Notes under the pieces: model-generated
The model's input: only the letters and a program-made list of their open reading frames with translations
Databases searched by the model: none
What the model was told of the DNA's origin: nothing
Shown here: positions 50,609-60,166 of the stretch, piece after piece
Layout of the letters: every line of letters starts with the position of its first letter
Position numbering within the stretch: position 1 is the stretch's first letter
Assembly (NCBI RefSeq): GCF_025567405.1
Contig: NZ_JAOQKJ010000008.1
Location: 124,001-188,000 of the forward strand
Length of the DNA: 64,000 nt
Source of the DNA: Suilimivivens aceti
GTDB lineage: Bacteria > Bacillota > Clostridia > Lachnospirales > Lachnospiraceae
Direction: 5' to 3'
Program-made: the position numbers and the translations under genes

Positions 50609-53044
50609 ATGAAATTTGGTTATTTCGATGATGCGAATCGCGAGTACGTGATTACCACACCAAAAACCCCGCTTCCCTGGATCAACTATCTGGGCTGTAA
50701 TGATTTTTTCAGTCTGATATCCAACACATGCGGCGGTTATTCCTTCTATAAGGATGCCAAGCTGTTAAGACTGACCCGTTACCGTTACAATGATGTTCCC
50801 ATGGATATCAACGGTAAATATCTGTACATTAAAGATGGAGATACCATCTGGAATCCCGGCTGGGAACCGGTCAAGACAGATCTGGACTCCTATGAATGCC
50901 GTCACGGTATCGGCTACAGCCGCTTTACTTCATCCAAGAATGATGTTCAGGCTTCTGTTCTTACCTTTGTTCCTATGAATGATACCTGTGAGGTAAGCCA
51001 GTTAAAGCTTACCAACAATTCTTCTGAAGAGAAGACCCTTTCTGTATTTTCCTATGTAGAATGGTGTCTCTGGAACGCTGACGATGACAGCCGGAACTTC
51101 CAGCGTAACTACAGTACCGGTGAAGTAGAGGTTGTAGGTTCTACCATCTTCCACAAGACCGAGTACAGAGAGAGAAGAAATCACTACGCTATTTACTCTG
51201 TAAATGCAGAGATTGCAGGCTTCGATACGATCCGCGAGGCTTTCCTTGGTTCCTACAGAGGTGCTTATGAGCCTGAAGCAGTAGAAAAGGGTGCCTGCAC
51301 TAATTCCATGGCAAGCGGATGGCAGCCTATCGCTTCCCACCAGTTAAATATCACTCTGGCTCCCGGTGAGACCAAGTCCTACGTTTTCGTTCTTGGTTAT
51401 ATCGAGAATCCTGAAGAAGAAAAATGGGAATCCTACGGTGTCATCAACAAGACCCGTGCTTATGCTATGCTTGACAGATATAAGACAGATGCTGATGTTG
51501 AAAAGGCATTTGCTGAATTAAATGACTATTGGAAGAAGCTGCTTTCCAAGTACACTGTGAAGTCATCCAACGATAAGGTTGACCGTATGGTAAATATCTG
51601 GAACCAGTATCAGTGTATGGTAACCTTCAATATGTCCCGTTCTGCTTCCTATTATGAATCCGGAATCGGCCGTGGAATGGGCTTCCGTGATTCCTGCCAG
51701 GATCTGCTCGGTTTCGTGCATCTGATCCCGGACAGGGCAAGAGAAAGAATCATCGATATCGCTTCTACCCAGTTCCAGGACGGAAGTGCTTATCATCAGT
51801 ACCAGCCTCTTACCAAGAAGGGTAACTCTGATATCGGAAGCGGCTTCAATGATGATCCGCTGTGGCTGATTGCAGGTACCAGCGCTTACGTAAGAGAGAC
51901 CGGAGATACCACGATCCTGACAGATATGGTTCCGTTTGATAATGATGAATCCGTTGCAACACCTCTGATGGATCATCTGAAACGTTCCTTTGATTACATT
52001 GTAAACCACAAGGGTCCTCACAAGCTTCCTCTGATCGGCCGCGCTGACTGGAATGACTGTCTGAACCTGAACTGCTTCTCCGAGCATCCCGGTGAATCCT
52101 TCCAGACCTTTGGTCCCAGCGAAGGACCTGTTGCTGAGTCTGTATTCATTGCCGGTATGTTTGTAAAATACGGCGAAGAATATGCACAGCTCTGCGAGCT
52201 GATGGGCGATACTGCTGAAGCAGAAAGAGCGCGTAAAGAAGTTGCCATTATGTATGACGCTATCTTAAAGGATGGCTGGGACGGTGAATGGTTCGTCCGT
52301 GCTTATGATGCTTACAGCCACAAGGTTGGTTCCAAGGAATGTGAAGAGGGTCAGATCTATATTGAGCCCCAGGGCTTCTGTGTTCTGGCAGGTGTCGGTG
52401 TGAAGGAAGGCCTTGCAGAAAAGGCTCTGAACTCCGTAAAGGAAAAGCTGGATACCAAGTATGGTGTCATGATCCTCCAGCCTGCTTACACCAGATACCA
52501 TGTCGAGCTTGGTGAGGTTTCCTCTTATCCGCCCGGATATAAAGAGAATGCCGGTATCTTCTGCCATAATAACCCCTGGGTATCCATCGCAGAAACCGTT
52601 ATCGGCAGAGGTGACAGAGCCTTCGAGATCTACAAGAAGACCTGTCCTGCTTACATCGAAGATATCAGCGAGGTTCACAGAACTGAGCCTTATGTATATT
52701 CCCAGATGGTTGCCGGTGCTGATGCCAAATTCTTTGGTGAGGCTAAAAACAGCTGGCTGACCGGTACTGCTGCATGGACCTTCGTCAATGTATCCCAGTA
52801 CATCCTCGGTGTATATCCTACTCACACTGGGCTGAGCATCAATCCCTGTGTTCCCAAGGGCTTTGGTGATTTCGAGCTGACAAGACAGTTCCGTGAAGGA
52901 AGCTACAACATCAAGGTCGTAAACCCTGACAATGTAGAAAAGGGCATCAAGAGCATCACCGTTGACGGAAAGCCCGTTGAAGGCTGCGTTATCCCTTATG
53001 TAAAGGGTAAGGAAACCTATGATGTTGTTGTAACAATGGGTTAA
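50609..53044 (+). CDS. cbpA: Cellobiose phosphorylase (GH94)
   Basis: 811-residue cytosolic GH94 phosphorylase, close in sequence to Clostridium thermocellum cellobiose phosphorylase along its length (start MKFGYFDDANREYVITTPKT, 20 residues; IWNQYQCMVTFNMSRSASYY; GRADWNDCLNLNCFS with D480 and D483, the latter the likely general acid by position). It splits cellobiose with phosphate into glucose 1-phosphate and glucose, saving one ATP. Ribosome site AAGGAG. Control by the neighbouring LacI regulator is indicated by the operator. Cellodextrin phosphorylase is a less likely alternative, since those proteins are longer. Confidence 0.95.
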   Translation: MKFGYFDDANREYVITTPKTPLPWINYLGCNDFFSLISNTCGGYSFYKDAKLLRLTRYRYNDVPMDINGKYLYIKDGDTIWNPGWEPVKTDLDSYECRHGIGYSRFTSSKNDVQASVLTFVPMNDTCEVSQLKLTNNSSEEKTLSVFSYVEWCLWNADDDSRNFQRNYSTGEVEVVGSTIFHKTEYRERRNHYAIYSVNAEIAGFDTIREAFLGSYRGAYEPEAVEKGACTNSMASGWQPIASHQLNITLAPGETKSYVFVLGYIENPEEEKWESYGVINKTRAYAMLDRYKTDADVEKAFAELNDYWKKLLSKYTVKSSNDKVDRMVNIWNQYQCMVTFNMSRSASYYESGIGRGMGFRDSCQDLLGFVHLIPDRARERIIDIASTQFQDGSAYHQYQPLTKKGNSDIGSGFNDDPLWLIAGTSAYVRETGDTTILTDMVPFDNDESVATPLMDHLKRSFDYIVNHKGPHKLPLIGRADWNDCLNLNCFSEHPGESFQTFGPSEGPVAESVFIAGMFVKYGEEYAQLCELMGDTAEAERARKEVAIMYDAILKDGWDGEWFVRAYDAYSHKVGSKECEEGQIYIEPQGFCVLAGVGVKEGLAEKALNSVKEKLDTKYGVMILQPAYTRYHVELGEVSSYPPGYKENAGIFCHNNPWVSIAETVIGRGDRAFEIYKKTCPAYIEDISEVHRTEPYVYSQMVAGADAKFFGEAKNSWLTGTAAWTFVNVSQYILGVYPTHTGLSINPCVPKGFGDFELTRQFREGSYNIKVVNPDNVEKGIKSITVDGKPVEGCVIPYVKGKETYDVVVTMG

Positions 53045-53066
53045 TATTAATGTTTTTCAGGTTAGA

Positions 53067-53096
53067 AAAGAGGATCGCCGCGGCGATCCTCTTTTC
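53067..53096. terminator. Terminator of the cellobiose phosphorylase gene (bidirectional)
   Basis: AAAAGAGGATCGCC / GGCGATCCTCTTTT with almost no loop, a 30-bp perfect palindrome 22 bases after the phosphorylase stop. It also lies in front of the converging cardiolipin synthase gene end. Confidence 0.95.
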
Positions 53097-53166
53097 ATTT
53101 CCATATTCAGCTTCTGCCTTGCAGACAGCTGCTTATCTCTGCTGTCCACCGGGCTGCCTGACAGCT

Positions 53167-54717
53167 TTACATCAGCGGTGCAATCAGCTTGAACAGTGTA
53201 CCGATCAGCTTCTGATACAGTGGCAGCTTCTTATAATATTCCATCGTTACTTCCTGACAATCCTCCAATGTTCTCTGGAAATCGGCCTCAATATCCTGTA
53301 TGACACTACTGTCATAAAAATAGCAGCCACATTCAAAATGGTGATAAAAGCTTCTGTAATCCAGGTTGATCGTACCAACCGTAGCACTGCTGCCATCCAC
53401 GGAGAATACCTTGGCATGGACAAAACCGGGCGTATACTCATACACCTGAATGCCTGCCTCCAGAAGCTTTGGATAATAGTTCCTTGCAATGTAGTACACA
53501 ATCTTCTTATCCGGTATATGCGGCAGGATCATCTTCACTTCCACCCCACGCTGCGCCGCATAACGCATAGTGTCAAAAAATTCCTGCTCCACAATGAAAT
53601 AGGGTGTCATCACATGGACATACTTTTTAGCCGTATTAAAGAGAGATTCATAAACCGTTTTCGCCACCTCTGTCGGAACTGTCGGCATCTCTCCATAAGG
53701 AATGACAAAGCCGTCATCCTTTAGCGGCTTATCAAACACTATATTCTGCAGATACTTCTCATATTCATCAGCTGCACCGTTCTCTGATACATGCCACATC
53801 TGCAGATACATCACAGTAAAGCTTCTGACTGCCTCCCCCGTGATCTTGACAGCTGTGTCTTTCCAGTATCCATATACCTCTTTCTCATTAATATATTCAT
53901 CTGCCAGATTGACTCCTCCGGTAAATGCAACTTTTCCGTCAATCACCACGATCTTTCTGTGGTCTCTGTTATTCTGATTTGTAGAAAGGAACGGTCTGAT
54001 CGGAGCAAACATCTTGGCCTTGATCCCGTATTTCTCCAGCTCACTTGGGTATCCGTAGGGCAGAAGCATGATCGAGCACATGCCGTCATACATGACCCTG
54101 ACCTCCACACCCTGCTTTACCTTTTCCTTCAGGATATCCAGTATGGCATTCCACATGATACCTCTTTCCATGATAAAATACTCAAGGAAAATGAACCTCT
54201 CCGCCTTTTGCAGCTCTTTCAGCAGATCCTTAAATTTGTCTTCCCCAGACGGATAATATACGGCTTCCGAGCCCTGGTATGCCGGAAAGCCCACGGTTCC
54301 CTCCATATAACGGGCAAAGCCTCTGAAATCCGCCTGGCTCCCTGCTACCGCCTTCTTCGTGCGCTCCGTGGCAAACAGTAGTCCTTCCGTTTCCTTCAGT
54401 CTTACGTAAGTCCTGGCCTTCAGACCGATCCCGCCCAGATTCAGCTCTACAAAGAGATAGATCAATGCGCCGAATACCGGCAAAAGGCATATCAGAATAC
54501 ACCATGTCATTTTAAATTCCGGTGCGCCATCTCTGTTTACAATAAAAATAACAAGCAATGCCCCCAGAAGGCTCATTCCCTCCGTGATATAGGAAAAGCT
54601 CTCTCCCAGCTTGGTAAACCCAAAGCAAAGCACTGCAAGCTGTACCAGGATCATCAGAATGATAAACAGGGTACGGCTGAATATGATCTTAAAAGCACAA
54701 TTGATAAAACGCTTCAT
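53167..54717 (-). CDS. cls: Cardiolipin synthase
   Basis: 516-residue phospholipase-D-family enzyme with two N-terminal transmembrane helices (about 10-60, then 70-92) and two HKD active-site motifs: HRKIVVIDGKVAFTGG and HAKVFSVDGSSATVGTINLD (20 residues). It joins two phosphatidylglycerols into cardiolipin and glycerol at the membrane. AAAGGA lies upstream of the start. It follows the pyridoxamine kinase gene by 87 bases in the same direction. Confidence 0.93.
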   Translation of the reverse strand: MKRFINCAFKIIFSRTLFIILMILVQLAVLCFGFTKLGESFSYITEGMSLLGALLVIFIVNRDGAPEFKMTWCILICLLPVFGALIYLFVELNLGGIGLKARTYVRLKETEGLLFATERTKKAVAGSQADFRGFARYMEGTVGFPAYQGSEAVYYPSGEDKFKDLLKELQKAERFIFLEYFIMERGIMWNAILDILKEKVKQGVEVRVMYDGMCSIMLLPYGYPSELEKYGIKAKMFAPIRPFLSTNQNNRDHRKIVVIDGKVAFTGGVNLADEYINEKEVYGYWKDTAVKITGEAVRSFTVMYLQMWHVSENGAADEYEKYLQNIVFDKPLKDDGFVIPYGEMPTVPTEVAKTVYESLFNTAKKYVHVMTPYFIVEQEFFDTMRYAAQRGVEVKMILPHIPDKKIVYYIARNYYPKLLEAGIQVYEYTPGFVHAKVFSVDGSSATVGTINLDYRSFYHHFECGCYFYDSSVIQDIEADFQRTLEDCQEVTMEYYKKLPLYQKLIGTLFKLIAPLM

Positions 54718-54804
54718 AGACTATGTCCTTTCCATTGTAACATTTCTAATACCTGTTTAGCATACACCATTTTAGCTGTTTATGGCAAGCATTACCAGAC
54801 TATG

Positions 54805-55620
54805 CTACAGCAGATGCAGAAGCTCCTCAAAGCACACGCCGTTTTTCGGCTCAATCTGCAGCTCTGCTGTTTTGATCATACACTTCTTAATGAACCGGCA
54901 GGCTCTGCGCACGGACTGTCCGAATTCCACCCCGTTTACCGCATCTGCCGCGATAATGGATGCAAACAGATCCCCGGTACCGCAGCGCTCCTCGAAAACA
55001 CGGTGTGTTCTGATCATCCTGGGTTCTCTGCCCTTTTCATACATGAAGTTGGCAATGAACTCTCCCTGTGGGATTCCTGTGATCACTACTTTCTGTGGGC
55101 CGTAATCTGTCAGGCTCTCTGCCATCCCAAACAGCTCCTTCCGTGTCCATCCATGGTCACGGTAGGGCACATCAGTTAATCTGCATCCTTCGGTCAGGTT
55201 TGGTGTCACAATATCGGCAAGAGATACCAGTTTACGCATTAACAGGCACATTTCCTCTGTATAGACACTGCTGATTGAGCCGTGGTCCCCCATCACAGGG
55301 TCAACAACCACAATGGTATCTTCTTTGCGAAAGGTTTTGATAAAAGTCTCTACCATCCCAATCTGCTGTGCAGAGCCAAGAAATCCGGACACGATCCCAT
55401 CAAATTTCAGATCCAGCTTCTTCCACATTTCCAGATATGCCGGAAGCTTTTCCGTATAATCGTCAAAAAAATATTCCGGATATCCTGTATGATTGGACAG
55501 TATAGATGTGGGCACCGGACAGCACTGAAGCCTCATATGGGAGATCACAGGAATCGCTACCATGAGCGAGCACCTCCCATAACCGGACAAATCATTAATC
55601 GCTGCAATTTTCTTCTGCAT
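54805..55620 (-). CDS. pdxY: Pyridoxamine kinase (PdxY-type)
   Basis: 271-residue ribokinase-fold kinase that phosphorylates pyridoxal and related vitamers with ATP. Marks: AINDLSGYGRCSLMVAIPVI (20 residues) at the N-terminus, DPVMGDHGS, PNLTEGCRLTD and the anion hole with catalytic Asp in RCGTGDLFAS. Firmicute members are usually annotated pyridoxamine kinase. It lies 26 bases after the unknown gene upstream. Its ribosome site AAAGGAG is about 15 bases from the ATG, longer than usual. Confidence 0.88.
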   Translation of the reverse strand: MQKKIAAINDLSGYGRCSLMVAIPVISHMRLQCCPVPTSILSNHTGYPEYFFDDYTEKLPAYLEMWKKLDLKFDGIVSGFLGSAQQIGMVETFIKTFRKEDTIVVVDPVMGDHGSISSVYTEEMCLLMRKLVSLADIVTPNLTEGCRLTDVPYRDHGWTRKELFGMAESLTDYGPQKVVITGIPQGEFIANFMYEKGREPRMIRTHRVFEERCGTGDLFASIIAADAVNGVEFGQSVRRACRFIKKCMIKTAELQIEPKNGVCFEELLHLL

Positions 55621-55646
55621 AAACTGTTATCTCAGCTCCTTTCAAA

Positions 55647-56210
55647 TTACCTTTTTTTCAAAAAATGTTCACGATCCGGGTAAATCTCGCGGAAAGCCTC
55701 GACTGCAGCCCTCTGCAGCGGCTCAAATTCTTTTTCCATCCGGAGAATGTGCGGTGCATCAAATGCCAGCCGGCTCAGCTGCTCTGCGATCTTCCCGGCA
55801 ATCCCTTCGTCCGATAGCTGTCCCATCCCAAAGATAACAGAGGTAAAGCCACGTCCACTGGTGCTGACCTCAATATAGGTTCTGCACGTATTCTTAAGCT
55901 CCTGGCGGATAAGCTCCTGTTCGGTTTCTGTTTTTTGTTCAAATTCGAATATTCCCAAGTCGTGAATGACTTCCACCGCAAGCTTTTTCTTCCTGCCGCC
56001 CCAGTCCATGCCTCCGCTCTCCACAATGTATTTCAGATTCATCAGGCAGCCCATAAACGCATCCTTCCGTGGCTTTCCCTTACCATATCTTGCTTCGAAG
56101 AGCTGTTTTCGCAGCTGATCTGCTTCCTTTTCCGTTACATTTTCCAAAAGCAGCTGCTGTCTCTTTACCGGATCCGTCTGTGTATAAAAACTTTTAAGCC
56201 AATCCTCCAT
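55647..56210 (-). CDS. Uncharacterised protein
   Basis: 187-residue soluble, charged, mostly helical protein that I do not recognise with certainty. Visible marks are EARYGKGKPRKDAFMGCLMN (20 residues) and STSGRGFTSVIFGMGQLSDE (20 residues). No signal peptide, membrane segment or metal site is apparent. The start ATG 56210 has AAAGGAG at good spacing; the frame is open 57 bases further. It sits between a sugar-binding lipoprotein and pyridoxamine kinase, with short gaps to both, so it may be the tail of the sugar-sensing operon. Function unknown. Confidence 0.6.
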   Translation of the reverse strand: MEDWLKSFYTQTDPVKRQQLLLENVTEKEADQLRKQLFEARYGKGKPRKDAFMGCLMNLKYIVESGGMDWGGRKKKLAVEVIHDLGIFEFEQKTETEQELIRQELKNTCRTYIEVSTSGRGFTSVIFGMGQLSDEGIAGKIAEQLSRLAFDAPHILRMEKEFEPLQRAAVEAFREIYPDREHFLKKR

Positions 56211-56267
56211 GTCCCTCTCTCCTTTCCGCTGATAAACAGCCGCCTTCCGGCGGGTTCTCTTTACCAT

Positions 56268-57311
56268 TTACTGCACTTCTTCTTTACTGTGCAGAAACTC
56301 TTCTACATTGGCAGCCGTAACCTTTTGGTACGGCAGGAAAATATACCGTTCATTTTCAAAATCGTAGTCCTCAGGCTCCCTGTCCAGGAACAGATCCATT
56401 GCCAGACGCGAAATCTGTCCGGCCTGTCCCTCTTTGTCATTATAAACAGTCCCCTGGATCGAATTGTTCTGGATAGCCGAAAGGGCACTGTCCAATCCAT
56501 CTATCCCGAAAATGACCGGACGATCCTCCTTCTGATATCCGGATGCTTCATATGCAGCAACCGCACCTATCGCCATCTCATCATTATTGGATAATACCAG
56601 CTCGATCTCATCCCCATAGAGGTGAATAAGCTGGGTCATTTTGTTTTCAGCCTGTCCACGGTTCCAGTTGGCAAACTGGTAGCTGAGCTTCTCCAGCGTG
56701 ATCCCCTGTTCCTGAAGGGTTTTTACCACACTGTCCGTCCGTATGATCGCATCCTGATGCCCGGTTTCGCCCTCAAGAAGAACATACTGGATCTTTCCAT
56801 CCGCATTACGATCCACTGCCGGATCAGCACGTATCACCTCTGCCGCAATTTCTCCCTGCATCGTACCGGACTGTTTCGCATCTCCACCTACATAATACAG
56901 CCTGTCCCATTGCATCAGATCCTCCAGTACCGGTTCACGATTGAAAAAAATAACCGGTATGTTTTCCTTTTTGGCCATTTTAATGATATTTGAGGGCTCC
57001 GTCCGGTCCACCAGATCGACCACAAGGATATCACAGCCTGCATCAAGTATTTCCTCTACCACCTCATCCTGGAGTCTCTGGTCGTTCTTGCCGTCCCGCA
57101 CTGTCATGATTATTTTCAGGGAATCCGTCTCATATTCCTCCAGATCCTCTCTCAGGCAGTCCGTGAGCGCATTGATAAAAGGGTCGTCCTGTGTATAAAG
57201 TACTACTCCGACCCTGAGAACGCTCCTTTGTGTTTCCAGATTGCCGCCGCATCCTGTCAGACACAACAGTACCCAGCAGGCCAGCACAAATATGCTCCAC
57301 TTACTCTTCAT
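56268..57311 (-). CDS. Galactose/glucose-type binding lipoprotein (MglB-like)
   Basis: 347-residue family-4 periplasmic binding protein with signal peptide and lipobox (CLTGC, Cys about residue 20). The sugar-binding signature is visible in VVDLVDRTEPSNIIKMAKKE (20 residues), IPVIFFNREP, VLSNNDEMAIGAVAAYEA and IFGIDGLDSALSAIQNN, all typical of MglB. GGGAGG precedes the start at 57311. It lies two genes downstream of the YesM kinase, so it may feed sugar to the Mgl importer or to the sensor. Confidence 0.85.
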   Translation of the reverse strand: MKSKWSIFVLACWVLLCLTGCGGNLETQRSVLRVGVVLYTQDDPFINALTDCLREDLEEYETDSLKIIMTVRDGKNDQRLQDEVVEEILDAGCDILVVDLVDRTEPSNIIKMAKKENIPVIFFNREPVLEDLMQWDRLYYVGGDAKQSGTMQGEIAAEVIRADPAVDRNADGKIQYVLLEGETGHQDAIIRTDSVVKTLQEQGITLEKLSYQFANWNRGQAENKMTQLIHLYGDEIELVLSNNDEMAIGAVAAYEASGYQKEDRPVIFGIDGLDSALSAIQNNSIQGTVYNDKEGQAGQISRLAMDLFLDREPEDYDFENERYIFLPYQKVTAANVEEFLHSKEEVQ

Positions 57312-57363
57312 GACAACCTCCCTTTCCATACAATATACCTGCTACCCCCTCTCTTCCATATGC

Positions 57364-58344
57364 CTAATCATATGTATGGAGAAACTGCTGCACCTCTTCC
57401 CTGAAAATATCCTCCTTATGCAGCAGACGATAATCCGTTTCCCGGTTTTTCATGGCATACAGCTGATTCCCCAGTGCTCCGGAGATTTCCAGGACGCTTT
57501 GATATCCCATATCATATCCATCTGCAGCAACCAGCCCCTCTACCACAGCTTCATCCAGATAGTACACACACCTGATACTGTTCCCGATTCCATAAATCCC
57601 AGGACGGTCCTCGCTTTCCTGTGCATACATCCCTGCAATCTGCTCCAGTGCACCTGTTTCAAGCACGATCAGATAATCAACCGTCCTCTCCTGTCTGAGC
57701 TTCTCCGTAACCGCCATGTCATAGGTTGTATAAATATGGAACTGGATTTCGCAGCCACTGTCCGAAAGAGCCTCCAATACCCCCTCTTCACGCTCTCTGC
57801 TGCACTCCGTTTCCTCAAATCCACTTACAATTCCGATTTTTTTCCCACGGATATCATTCCTGCTTCGCAGATCCTCTCCCAGTGCATAGCCCATACTGTA
57901 ATTATCCGGCATCACGACCGGAAGCTCCTGATACTGCGGCGGATTGTTCCCGTTCTCCTGTTCCTTAAGTACATCATTGGCAACCAGCAGCACCGGCTTC
58001 TGTGACCGGATTTCCCGAAGCATCCCCCCGGTATCCTTCCCGGGCGCCGCCTGTATGATAAAGGCATCCACCTGATTATCCAGCTGCTCGCAGATCAGGC
58101 TCTTCTCTTCCTGTGCATCTTCAATTTCATCAGTATTGCAGATGATCAGATGGATATTCCTGATCTCCGCTGCCTGCTTAAGACCGTTAATAAAAGAATC
58201 CCATTTTTCATCGCCGGATTTTTCAACGATGACCGCCACCCTCTTCTGCGGCTTTTCATCAGAAAAAATCAGATGCATGCAAAGCAGCAGCATTATGAGG
58301 AGACAGATTTCCGACAATAGAAACGTCATTTTGGTTCTTTTCAT
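57364..58344 (-). CDS. Membrane-anchored sugar-binding (RbsB-like) sensor component
   Basis: 326-residue periplasmic-binding-protein fold held by one N-terminal transmembrane helix (about residues 7-28) with no lipobox, unlike importer binding proteins. The domain begins KRVAVIVEKSGDEKWDSFIN (20 residues). The ATG overlaps the kinase stop as ATGA. A membrane-anchored binding protein coupled to a YesM/LytS-type kinase resembles the XylFII-LytS-YesN three-component sugar sensors of clostridia. Here it probably presents a ligand to the kinase ectodomain. Confidence 0.8.
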   Translation of the reverse strand: MKRTKMTFLLSEICLLIMLLLCMHLIFSDEKPQKRVAVIVEKSGDEKWDSFINGLKQAAEIRNIHLIICNTDEIEDAQEEKSLICEQLDNQVDAFIIQAAPGKDTGGMLREIRSQKPVLLVANDVLKEQENGNNPPQYQELPVVMPDNYSMGYALGEDLRSRNDIRGKKIGIVSGFEETECSREREEGVLEALSDSGCEIQFHIYTTYDMAVTEKLRQERTVDYLIVLETGALEQIAGMYAQESEDRPGIYGIGNSIRCVYYLDEAVVEGLVAADGYDMGYQSVLEISGALGNQLYAMKNRETDYRLLHKEDIFREEVQQFLHTYD

Positions 58345-60164
58345 GCTTCACCTTCATTTCTGGATGGTTTTCCCGGTGTTTCCAGCAGCTCACAGTTTTC
58401 TTTGGTATACGGTATAGCCGGCAGGTGAATGGTAACCGTAGTTCCTTCATCCGGCTCGCTTTCTACCGCGAGTCCATATCCGGCTCCAAACATCAGCTGT
58501 ATACGGGTGTGTACATTAATAAGCCCTACTCCAGAGCCATGCTTTGGCACCTTCTGATTATCCGTCAGAATATTTTCCACATCCTCACGCCGCATTCCCA
58601 TTCCATTGTCGGAAACCATCAGATAAATATCCTCATCCTTCTTAAAGCCTCTTACAAGAATTCTGGGATGGTCATCCTCGTCCATATCCCCGACTCCATA
58701 ATATATGGCATTTTCCAGAATCGGCTGCAGGATAAGCTTTACCGTACAGAACGGATAAATCTCCTCGGAAACATCATATTCGGTTACAAACCGTTCCCTG
58801 TAACGGTATTTTTGAATATTCATGTAATTTCTGCAATGCTGCAGCTCGTCTCCGATCCGGATAATTGTCTTTCCCCTTGACAGACTGATCCGGAAAAGCT
58901 GTGCCAGCTCTGAGATCATGAAAACCGCATCCTGATTCCGGTTTCCCTCAATCATCCAGGTAATGGATTCCAGTGTATTATAAAGGAAATGCGGATTAAT
59001 CTGGCTTTGCAGCACTGCCAGCTCACTCTTTCTGCGCTCATTCTGCTGTTCCACAATTTCCTTCATCAGCCGTTCAATCTCTTCATATGATTTCTGGACA
59101 GAATCTCCCAGATGCCTGATCTCGTAAGAGCCTCCGATGTAAATATCCGGCTTTTCTCCCGCTTCGTATGCCGTTACAGAAGCATCCAGCTTCAGGATCG
59201 GACTGGAGATCCTTTTTGACACGATACGGTTAACAACAAGCAGCATCATGATCAGCATGATCACAATAGTGATCATATAAATCCGGAATTTTTCAAGGCT
59301 GTCTGTCCGGATATCAGGCATGACAACACCCACCAGCTTCCATCCGGTATAGGAAATGGTATTGACTATTATAGTCTGCTTCTCTCCATGCGGACTACGC
59401 AGATTTCTGTATATGCCGTCCTCACTACAGCTTGCCAGACCGGAATTTTCCTGAAACAGGCCGTTACTGATCTCGTTGGCATACGGATGATAGATCAGCT
59501 TTCCTTCCCTGTCACACAGATAATAATATCGCCCTCTGCTTCTGTCATTAATCTGATCCATCATTTCCTCTATAAAGGAATACTTCATATCCACCAGCAG
59601 GATCCCATTTTCCGGACTGTCTCCGTCAATCACTTCCACTGCACGGCTCAGGGAGATCACCCAGTGATACCGCTTTGCATCATCCTGAAACAGATCCTGC
59701 ATATGAGGTGTTGAAAAATGCATATTTTCAATTTTTTCCTTCGCATTCTCAAACCAGGACTGCCTGCTGACCTCTACCCCCTCCTTCTGGAGCGTAACAG
59801 GCTCTGCCCCAAGCAGCTCCCCGTCCATATCATAAAGCGCAATACTCTGTATCTTGTCCTTATTTAAATCATAAAGAAGGCTGAGCTGCTGATTGAACTC
59901 CGGACTGGATACATCAAATGCCTGTATGATATTATAATTAACGGTATCAGAAATCTGTCTCATATTCTTCAGATACTGTTCCATGGAATTTGCAATAGTT
60001 TCCATCAGATTCTGCGCATCCCGGACATCGTTCTGGCGCATGGCAGTTTCATACCGGTTATAAAGCAATAATCCCATGGATACCGATGTGATCACGGTCA
60101 TCAGGGAAAGCACCGTCATGATGACCGACTGAATATCCGACACTTTTCTTTTTTTCTTCATCAT
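58341..60164 (-). CDS. YesM-type sensor histidine kinase
   Basis: 607-residue membrane kinase: transmembrane helix about 13-35, extracellular dCache-like sensor 36-290, second helix about 294-312, HAMP linker, phospho-accepting H392 in QINPHFLYNTLESI, N-box LILQPILENAIYYG and G-box VSDNGMGM. It senses sugar outside, possibly through the adjacent anchored binding protein, and phosphorylates the YesN-type regulator whose gene stop lies two bases upstream of its own start. Confidence 0.92.
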   Translation of the reverse strand: MMKKKRKVSDIQSVIMTVLSLMTVITSVSMGLLLYNRYETAMRQNDVRDAQNLMETIANSMEQYLKNMRQISDTVNYNIIQAFDVSSPEFNQQLSLLYDLNKDKIQSIALYDMDGELLGAEPVTLQKEGVEVSRQSWFENAKEKIENMHFSTPHMQDLFQDDAKRYHWVISLSRAVEVIDGDSPENGILLVDMKYSFIEEMMDQINDRSRGRYYYLCDREGKLIYHPYANEISNGLFQENSGLASCSEDGIYRNLRSPHGEKQTIIVNTISYTGWKLVGVVMPDIRTDSLEKFRIYMITIVIMLIMMLLVVNRIVSKRISSPILKLDASVTAYEAGEKPDIYIGGSYEIRHLGDSVQKSYEEIERLMKEIVEQQNERRKSELAVLQSQINPHFLYNTLESITWMIEGNRNQDAVFMISELAQLFRISLSRGKTIIRIGDELQHCRNYMNIQKYRYRERFVTEYDVSEEIYPFCTVKLILQPILENAIYYGVGDMDEDDHPRILVRGFKKDEDIYLMVSDNGMGMRREDVENILTDNQKVPKHGSGVGLINVHTRIQLMFGAGYGLAVESEPDEGTTVTIHLPAIPYTKENCELLETPGKPSRNEGEA

Positions 60165-60166
60165 AC

